Assembly: GCF_003627815.1 (NCBI RefSeq)
Contig: NZ_CP032698.1
Span: forward strand, 2,666,001-2,730,000
Reading direction: 5' to 3'
Source: Streptomyces hundungensis
GTDB lineage: Bacteria; Actinomycetota; Actinomycetes; Streptomycetales; Streptomycetaceae
DNA length: 64,000 bases
Shown: piece by piece, positions 58,405-64,000 of the stretch
How positions within the stretch are numbered: position 1 is the stretch's first letter
Layout of the letters: every line of letters begins with the position of its first letter
Program-made: the position numbers and the translations under genes
Notes under the pieces: generated by a model
Databases searched by the model: none
Seen by the model: the letters and a program-made list of their open reading frames with translations, nothing else
Told to the model about the DNA's origin: nothing

Positions 58405-59172
58405 TCAGAGGAACTTGGCCTTGCCCGGGCCCTCCTCGACGAAGCTGCGCATACCCCGCTCGCGGTCCTCGGTGGCGAACAGCGCCGCGAACCAGGTGCG
58501 TTCGACGGCGAGCCCGGTGTCGATGTCCGTCTCCAGACCGGCGTCGATGGACTCCTTGGCGGCCCGCAGCGCGATGGCCGGGCCCTTGGCGAGCCGGGCG
58601 GCCCAGGCGACGGCCCGCTCGTACACCTCGCCGGCCGGCACCACCTGGTCGACCAGGCCCATGGCGAGCGCCTCGTCCGCCTTGACCTGCCGGCCGGTGA
58701 AGATGAGGTCCTTGGCCTTGGAAGGGCCCACCAGACGGGCCAGGCGCTGGGTGCCGCCCGCGCCCGGGATGAGGCCGAGCAGGATCTCGGGCTGGCCCAG
58801 CTTGGCGTTCTCGCCGGCGATGCGGAAGTCGGCGCAGAGCGCCAACTCGCAGCCGCCGCCCAGCGCGTAGCCGGTGACGGCCGCCACGACGGGCTTGGGG
58901 ATCTTGGCGACGGCGGTGAAGGAGTCCTGGAGCGCCCGGCCGCGTACGACCATCGCCGCGTGGTCCATGACCTGCATCTCCTTGATGTCCGCGCCGGCCG
59001 CGAACACCTTCTCGCCGCCGTACAGGACCACCGCCCGCACGTCCTCGCGCCGGCTCGCCTCCTCGGCGAGCTCGCGCAGCCCGTCCTGGGTCGCGATGTC
59101 CAGGGCGTTCATCGGGGGGCGGTCCAGGCGGATGGTGCCGACGCCCTCGGAAACTTCCAGCTTCACAGTCAT
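58405..59172 (-). CDS. Enoyl-CoA hydratase/isomerase family protein
   Basis: A 255-residue crotonase-fold enzyme. The oxyanion-hole motifs are AAGADIKEM and YALGGGCELAL; the catalytic Glu region is AKLGQPEILLGLIPGAGGTQRLARLVG. This matches enoyl-CoA hydratase, acting in fatty acid beta-oxidation or a similar acyl-CoA path. The ATG lacks a clear ribosome site. It stands alone. Confidence 0.92.
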   Translation of the reverse strand: MTVKLEVSEGVGTIRLDRPPMNALDIATQDGLRELAEEASRREDVRAVVLYGGEKVFAAGADIKEMQVMDHAAMVVRGRALQDSFTAVAKIPKPVVAAVTGYALGGGCELALCADFRIAGENAKLGQPEILLGLIPGAGGTQRLARLVGPSKAKDLIFTGRQVKADEALAMGLVDQVVPAGEVYERAVAWAARLAKGPAIALRAAKESIDAGLETDIDTGLAVERTWFAALFATEDRERGMRSFVEEGPGKAKFL

Positions 59173-59295
59173 GGAGGCAGGTTAACGCTCACTAACGACG
59201 GCGGGCCCGGCGCGTGGCGAGTTCTGGGGGTCGCCCCCCTCCTCGCACGGCGCCGGGCCCGCCGGGAACCACGTGCGCGGCCCTGGTGGTGTCCG

Positions 59296-60537
59296 CTACT
59301 TGGTCCACTCCGACCAGGAGAGGTTCCAGCCGTTGAGGCCGTTGTCGGGCTGGATGACCTTGTCCTTGGAGTTCTTCACCACGACCACGTCGCCGACGAG
59401 GGAGTTGTCGTAGAACCAGGCGGCCGGCTTGGACGGGTCGCCCGCGCCGCGAGCGTCGCGCATCCCGACGCAGCCGTGGCTGGTGTTGACCGAGCCGAAC
59501 ACCGAGGGGTCGCCCCAGTAGTTGCCGTGGATGAAGGTGCCCGAGCTGGACAGGCGCATGGCGTGCGGCACGTCCTTGATGTCGTACTCGCCGCCGAAGC
59601 CCACGGTGGCGCCGTTCATCCGGGTCACCTCGAACTTCTCGCTGATGACCATCTGCCCGTTGTACGTGGTGTTCGCCGGGGCGCCCGCGCTGATCGGGAT
59701 GGTCCTCAGGAGCTGGCCGTCGCGCTCCACCCGCATGGTGTGGGCGCTCGCGTCCACGGTGGAGACCTGGGAGCGGCCGATCGTGAAGTGCAGGGTGCGG
59801 GTCTGCTTGCCGTAGACGCCGGGCCGGCCCTCGACGCCGTCCAGGTTGAGCTTGACCGTGACCTTGGTGCCGGGTGCCCAGTACTTCTCGGGCCGGAAGT
59901 CGAGGCGGTCGTTGCCGAACCAGTGGCCCTCGACCGGGACGGACGGCTCGGCGGTCACGGCGATGGCCTTCTCGACCGCCTCCGGGTTGGTGATGCCCCG
60001 GTTGAAGTTGATGGAGACCGGCATGCCGACGCCGACGGTGGAGCCGTCCTCGGGCACGTACTGGCCGATGAAGGTGTTCTTGGGGACGAGCGTGGTGAAG
60101 GTGGTGTCCTTCGCGGACTCGCGGCCCTTGGTGTCCTTGGCCACCGCGTGGACCTTGTACTGCGTGGCGGAGGCGAGGTGCTGGTCCGGGATCCAGCCGA
60201 GGCCGTCCGCGGATATCTTCCCGGCGACCGCGTTGCCCTTGCTGTCGGCCACCGCGACGGCGGTCAACTTGCCCTTGTCGGCGGATATCTTCAGCGCGCC
60301 GTTGGTGGCCACGTCCTTGGCGTTGTCCGCCGGGACGACCGTGACCACGGCCTCCGACGCCTTGGTGTCCTCGGCGGCGCTCGCGCCGCCCGCCTTGGCG
60401 TTGGAGCTGGAGCCGTCGCCCCCGCCGCACGCCGTGACCAGGAGCAGCAGCGCTCCGGCGATGAGGGCCGGCACCGCGCCCCTGCGGCCGCGCCGTCCGG
60501 CCGCGCTCGAAGCCCCCGAAATAGGCTGCCCGTTCAA
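59296..60537 (-). CDS. L,D-transpeptidase lipoprotein (first of two)
   Basis: A 413-residue cell-wall crosslinking enzyme. A lipoprotein leader (GAVPALIAGALLLLVTACGG) is followed by a linker, two Ig-like domains (VVPADNAKDV on), and a YkuD catalytic domain with FIHGNYWG...TSHGCVGMRD, where Cys is the nucleophile. It makes 3-3 crosslinks in peptidoglycan, as do LdtMt-type proteins. I chose TTG at 60537, with GGGGAG 8 bases upstream; a GTG at 60585 is the alternative. A paralogue lies directly upstream. Confidence 0.92.
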   Translation of the reverse strand: MNGQPISGASSAAGRRGRRGAVPALIAGALLLLVTACGGGDGSSSNAKAGGASAAEDTKASEAVVTVVPADNAKDVATNGALKISADKGKLTAVAVADSKGNAVAGKISADGLGWIPDQHLASATQYKVHAVAKDTKGRESAKDTTFTTLVPKNTFIGQYVPEDGSTVGVGMPVSINFNRGITNPEAVEKAIAVTAEPSVPVEGHWFGNDRLDFRPEKYWAPGTKVTVKLNLDGVEGRPGVYGKQTRTLHFTIGRSQVSTVDASAHTMRVERDGQLLRTIPISAGAPANTTYNGQMVISEKFEVTRMNGATVGFGGEYDIKDVPHAMRLSSSGTFIHGNYWGDPSVFGSVNTSHGCVGMRDARGAGDPSKPAAWFYDNSLVGDVVVVKNSKDKVIQPDNGLNGWNLSWSEWTK

Positions 60538-60772
60538 GACTGTTCTCCCCTCGCACGGCGTGGCCGCGCCACCGCCCGCACTCACTCACCCCCGCGCACG
60601 TCCTCGCGCACGCACGGCGCTAGATAATCACACCGGCTGGGGCCCGATCTCCCCTCCCGTGTCACCGTTCAGTCCCAACTTTTTCCTGGCACTCTCAGGC
60701 GAAACACAGAAACCGTTCCCGGTTGGTGTACCGGGAACGGTTGGGGACCATGCGATCGAGGGTGGCGGGGTT

Positions 60773-62002
60773 TCAGGAGACCGCGGAGCCCGCCTTCCAC
60801 TTCGGCCAGTCCATGTTCCAGCCACTGAGCCCGTTGTCGGGAGCGACCTGGCGGTCGTGGGAGTTGACGACCTCGACGACGTCGCCGATGAGGGTGCGGT
60901 CGAAGAACCAGCCCGCGGGGGTGTCCGAGCTGCCGCCCTTCACATCGCGCAGACCGACGCAGCCATGGCTGGTGTTGGAGTTTCCGAAGGTGCTGGAGGG
61001 GGCCCAGTAGTTGCCGTGCAGGAAGGTGCCGGTGTTGGTCAGCCGGATGGCGTGCGGAACGTCCGGGATGTCGTACTCGCCGCCGAAGCCGACCGTCTGG
61101 CTGTTCATCCGCGTCACGTCGTACATCTCGGTGACGATCATCTTGCCGTTGTACGTGGTGTTCTTCGGCGAGCCCGCGGAGATCGGCAGCGTCGACACCA
61201 GCTCGCCGCCGCGCCGCACCTCCATGGTGTGCGCCTCGGCGTCCACCAGGGACTCCTGGTCGCGGCCCACGGTGAAGCCGATCGTCTTGTCCTGGATGCC
61301 GTAGACCCCGGGGGCCGCGACCACGTCACGCAGCCGCATGTCGACGGTGACCTTGGTGCCGGGCGCCCAGTAGTTGGCGGGCCGGAAGTCGAGCCGGTCC
61401 TTGCCGAACCAGTGGCCCCTCACCTCCACCGGCGGCTGCGAGGTGATCGTGATGGCGCGCTCGACGGCCGCCTTGTCCTTGATCGCCTGGTTGAAGTTGA
61501 AGGACACGATCATGCCGACGCCCACCGTGGAGCGGTTCTCCGGCTTGAAGTACCCGATGAAGCGGTGCTCGGGCACGAAGGTGGCGAAGCTGGTGTGGCG
61601 GGCCTGGCGGCGGCCGTGGCCGTCGAGCGCCACCGTGTCCACCGTGTACAGCGCGGCCAGTTGCAGCGCGCCGCCGGTCGGCGTCCAGGTCAGCCCGTCC
61701 GCGGAGATCTTGCCCGGCACCTCCTCGGGCTGCGCGTCCTCCGTCTTCATCACCTTGACCCGCTCCAGGCGCCCACCCGGCACCCGTACCTCCACCTTCT
61801 GGTCCGCCTTGACTCCCTTGGCCCCGTCCTCCGGGGTCACCAGGATGGCCTCCTGCGGTGTCAGGGGCTTGCCCCCGATGTCACCGATGTCCAGGGCGGT
61901 GCCCGAACACCCGGTCAGCGCGGTCACCAGGACCGCGGTCAGTCCTGCCCATGCCAGGGCGGCGGCCGTGCCCGCCCCTGCCCGCTTCAGTGCGTCTCTC
62001 AC
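60773..62002 (-). CDS. L,D-transpeptidase lipoprotein (second of two)
   Basis: A 409-residue paralogue of the previous gene. Leader ALKRAGAG, then a hydrophobic core ending LTGC; Ig-like domains begin at AILVTPEDGAKGVKAD; the catalytic part is FLHGNYWA...TSHGCVGLRD. Both share NTSHGCVG and the closing WP/WS-type tail. Start is GTG at 62002 with only a weak ribosome site. A very long frame continues upstream on this strand over glgX, but that is not coding. The gene is divergent from glgX by 141 bases. Confidence 0.92.
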   Translation of the reverse strand: MRDALKRAGAGTAAALAWAGLTAVLVTALTGCSGTALDIGDIGGKPLTPQEAILVTPEDGAKGVKADQKVEVRVPGGRLERVKVMKTEDAQPEEVPGKISADGLTWTPTGGALQLAALYTVDTVALDGHGRRQARHTSFATFVPEHRFIGYFKPENRSTVGVGMIVSFNFNQAIKDKAAVERAITITSQPPVEVRGHWFGKDRLDFRPANYWAPGTKVTVDMRLRDVVAAPGVYGIQDKTIGFTVGRDQESLVDAEAHTMEVRRGGELVSTLPISAGSPKNTTYNGKMIVTEMYDVTRMNSQTVGFGGEYDIPDVPHAIRLTNTGTFLHGNYWAPSSTFGNSNTSHGCVGLRDVKGGSSDTPAGWFFDRTLIGDVVEVVNSHDRQVAPDNGLSGWNMDWPKWKAGSAVS

Positions 62003-62143
62003 GACCGGCCCAACGACCGCCCCCCGCCGGGGGAAACGTGAGTACGAGGGCTGTTGCGGGAAGAACAGGTGCAGAGACGAGCGGGGAAGCCGCGGCCGGG
62101 ACGCCGCTGCCATCCCCCGCGCCGAGCCGCGGGAGGCCGACAG

Positions 62144-64000
62144 GTGTCGAGCGCAGCCGAACAGAAGGCAGTGCGGGGTGCCGCGCCCGGCACGCAGGGG
62201 CAGCGAGGAACGAACGGCCACCGAGGTGAACCGGGGGCCCTGCGCCCCCCTGTCTGGCCGGGCGCCCCCACCCCGCTCGGGGCGCGCTTCCGGGTCGGCC
62301 CCGACGGTGTCGCGGGCACCAACTTCGCGCTGTGGGCGGGCGGCGCCGAAGCGGTCGAGCTGTGCCTCTTCGACCCGGCGGACACCGAGACCCGCCTCGC
62401 GCTCACCGAACTGACCCACGGGATCTGGCACGGCTTCGTCCCGGGCGTACGCCCCGGGCAGCGCTACGGGTTCCGGGTCCACGGGCGCTGGGACCCGTGG
62501 ACGGGGGCCCGCTGGAACCCGGCGAAGCTGCTGCTCGACCCGTACGCGCGGGCCGTGGACGGCGACTTCGCGCTGCCGCCGGAGGTGTACGGGCACGTAC
62601 GGGACTGGCCGCAGCAGCAGGTCGCCGACACCGTGCGCGACGACCGGGACTCGGCGCCGCACCTCCCCAAGGGCGTGGTGGTGCAGGACGACGACGACTG
62701 GGCGGACGACCGCCGCCCCAAGACCCCCTGGGCCGACTCCGTCATCTACGAGCTGCACGTACGCGGCTTCACCCGGCTCCACCCGGACATCCCCGAGCCC
62801 CTGCGCGGCACCTACGCGGGCCTCGCGCACCCGGCCGCCATCGACCACCTGGTGCGGCTCGGGGTGACGGCGGTGGAGCTGCTGCCGGTGCACCAGTTCG
62901 CGCACGAGGACCATCTGCTGCGGCGCGGACTGCGCAACTACTGGGGCTACAACTCGATCGGCTACTTCGCCCCGCACGCCGCCTACTCGGCGAGCGGGAC
63001 CGCCGGGCAGCAGGTCGGCGAGTTCAAGCGGATGGTGCGGGCGCTGCACGCGGCGGGCATCGAGGTCATTCTCGACGTGGTGTACAACCACACCGCCGAG
63101 GCCGGGGAGATGGGGCCGACGCTGTCGCTGCGCGGCATCGACAACCGCGGCTACTACCGACTCCAGGGCGACGCCCGCCGCTATGCCGACTACACGGGCT
63201 GCGGCAACACCCTGCATGTGGTCCAGCCCCATGTGCTGCGGCTGATCACGGATTCGCTGCGCTACTGGGTGACCGAGATGGGAGTGGACGGCTTCCGGTT
63301 CGACCTGGCGGCGGCGCTGGCCCGCTCGATGCACGACGTGGACATGCTGTCGCCCTTTCTCGCCGTGATCGCCCAGGACCCGGTGCTGCGCCGGGTGAAG
63401 CTGATCGCCGAACCGTGGGACGTGGGCAGCGGCGGCTACCAGGTGGGCTCCTTCCCGCCGTTGTGGACCGAGTGGAACGACCGCTACCGCGACGCCGTAC
63501 GCGACTTCTGGCGGGGCGCCCTCCCGGACGTGCGCGATCTGGGGTACCGGCTCTCGGGCTCCAGCGACCTGTACGCCTGGGGCGGCCGGCGCCCGTACGC
63601 GTCCATCAACTTCATCACCGCGCACGACGGTTTCACCCTGCGCGACCTGGTCTCCTACGAGCGCAAGCACAACGAGGCCAACGGGGAGGGCAACCGGGAC
63701 GGCACCCATGACAACCGGGCCTGGAACTGCGGCGTGGAGGGCGAGACCGACGATCCGGAGGTGAACGCCCTGCGGCGGCGCCAGGCGCGGAACCTGCTCA
63801 CCACCCTGCTGGTGTCGACGGGTGTGCCGATGCTGGTGGCCGGCGACGAGATGGGCCGCACCCAGGGCGGCAACAACAACGCGTACTGCCAGGACGGCGA
63901 GGTGAGCTGGGTCGACTGGTCGCTCCGGGACGAGCCCGGCCCCCGGGGGCTGCTCGAACTGGCCACCCGCCTGGTCGCGTTGCGCCACCGCCACCCGGTG
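62144..64000 (+). CDS. glgX: Glycogen debranching enzyme, 3' end beyond the window
   Basis: The first 619 residues of a GH13 debranching enzyme, which cuts alpha-1,6 branches in glycogen. Seen: an N-terminal CBM48-like domain ([20 protein letters not shown]), the ELHVRGFTR start of the catalytic barrel, DVVYNHTAE, nucleophile Asp in [10 protein letters not shown], acid/base Glu in KLIAEPWD, and third Asp in [11 protein letters not shown]. The start is a GTG with GGGAGG 7 bases upstream, giving a roughly 40-residue Gly/Pro/Arg-rich N-terminal tail before the fold. The frame is open to the last base. Confidence 0.96.
   Translation, partial: MSSAAEQKAVRGAAPGTQGQRGTNGHRGEPGALRPPVWPGAPTPLGARFRVGPDGVAGTNFALWAGGAEAVELCLFDPADTETRLALTELTHGIWHGFVPGVRPGQRYGFRVHGRWDPWTGARWNPAKLLLDPYARAVDGDFALPPEVYGHVRDWPQQQVADTVRDDRDSAPHLPKGVVVQDDDDWADDRRPKTPWADSVIYELHVRGFTRLHPDIPEPLRGTYAGLAHPAAIDHLVRLGVTAVELLPVHQFAHEDHLLRRGLRNYWGYNSIGYFAPHAAYSASGTAGQQVGEFKRMVRALHAAGIEVILDVVYNHTAEAGEMGPTLSLRGIDNRGYYRLQGDARRYADYTGCGNTLHVVQPHVLRLITDSLRYWVTEMGVDGFRFDLAAALARSMHDVDMLSPFLAVIAQDPVLRRVKLIAEPWDVGSGGYQVGSFPPLWTEWNDRYRDAVRDFWRGALPDVRDLGYRLSGSSDLYAWGGRRPYASINFITAHDGFTLRDLVSYERKHNEANGEGNRDGTHDNRAWNCGVEGETDDPEVNALRRRQARNLLTTLLVSTGVPMLVAGDEMGRTQGGNNNAYCQDGEVSWVDWSLRDEPGPRGLLELATRLVALRHRHPV

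Noticed and set aside
60773..63994. A 1073-codon open frame on the minus strand running from the transpeptidase through glgX
   Set aside because: The upstream two thirds is antisense to glgX, which has clear GH13 motifs. Only the part up to 62002 has protein-like features.

Overview
The window is high-GC actinobacterial chromosome, almost certainly Streptomyces. Codon third positions are strongly G/C, GTG and TTG starts are frequent, and Tat and lipoprotein signal peptides are common. The gene order also matches the S. coelicolor core chromosome as I remember it (roughly the SCO5511 to SCO5456 interval: cdgE-like gene, gatBAC, rmdB, ligA, mnmA, an oligopeptide ABC operon, gcvTH-glyA-sdaA, glgX). 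That synteny is recalled, not computed.

Layout. 1-8.7 kb: the start of a c-di-GMP-type membrane signalling gene, a D-2-hydroxyacid dehydrogenase, an aldo/keto reductase, a secreted sugar-dehydrogenase-like lipoprotein and a large LAL/LuxR regulator. 8.7-14.6 kb: an acetyltransferase, an MMPL exporter, a Tat-exported phospholipase C and a small lipoprotein. 14.6-15.3 kb: a scar holding a truncated hypothetical gene and an IS630 transposase remnant. 15.3-24 kb: the gatC-gatA-small membrane ORF-gatB operon, a GGDEF/EAL protein and ligA. 24-36.7 kb: housekeeping and redox genes, including mnmA and a cysteine desulfurase, plus a TetR regulator, a TRIC-type channel and an M1 peptidase. 36.8-43.4 kb: a complete five-gene oligopeptide ABC importer.

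43.7-51.1 kb is a glycine/serine block: two SseB-family proteins, a tandem glycine riboswitch, gcvT, gcvH, glyA and sdaA. The riboswitch probably switches on glycine cleavage when glycine is high; GlyA interconverts glycine and serine, and SdaA drains serine to pyruvate.

The most distinctive locus is 53.2-55.1 kb: a cyclodipeptide synthase (AlbC/Rv2275-like, NYH type) overlapping by ATGA with a cytochrome P450 that looks like M. tuberculosis CYP121A1 over its whole length. Together they resemble the mycobacterial mycocyclosin pathway, but three pocket positions of the P450 differ, so the substrate or product may differ. A perfect hairpin closes the unit. The remaining part (55.2-64 kb) holds a beta-propeller lipoprotein coupled to a polysaccharide deacetylase, an anti-sigma-type ATPase, an enoyl-CoA hydratase, two tandem L,D-transpeptidases and the 5' part of glgX.

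Intergenic regions carry a dispersed repeat family (a 20-bp GCGCAGTTCCCCGCGCCCC-type element and CTGGGGCGGAGCCCCAG-type hairpins) at five or more sites. I saw no tRNA, rRNA, CRISPR array, intact insertion sequence or prophage.
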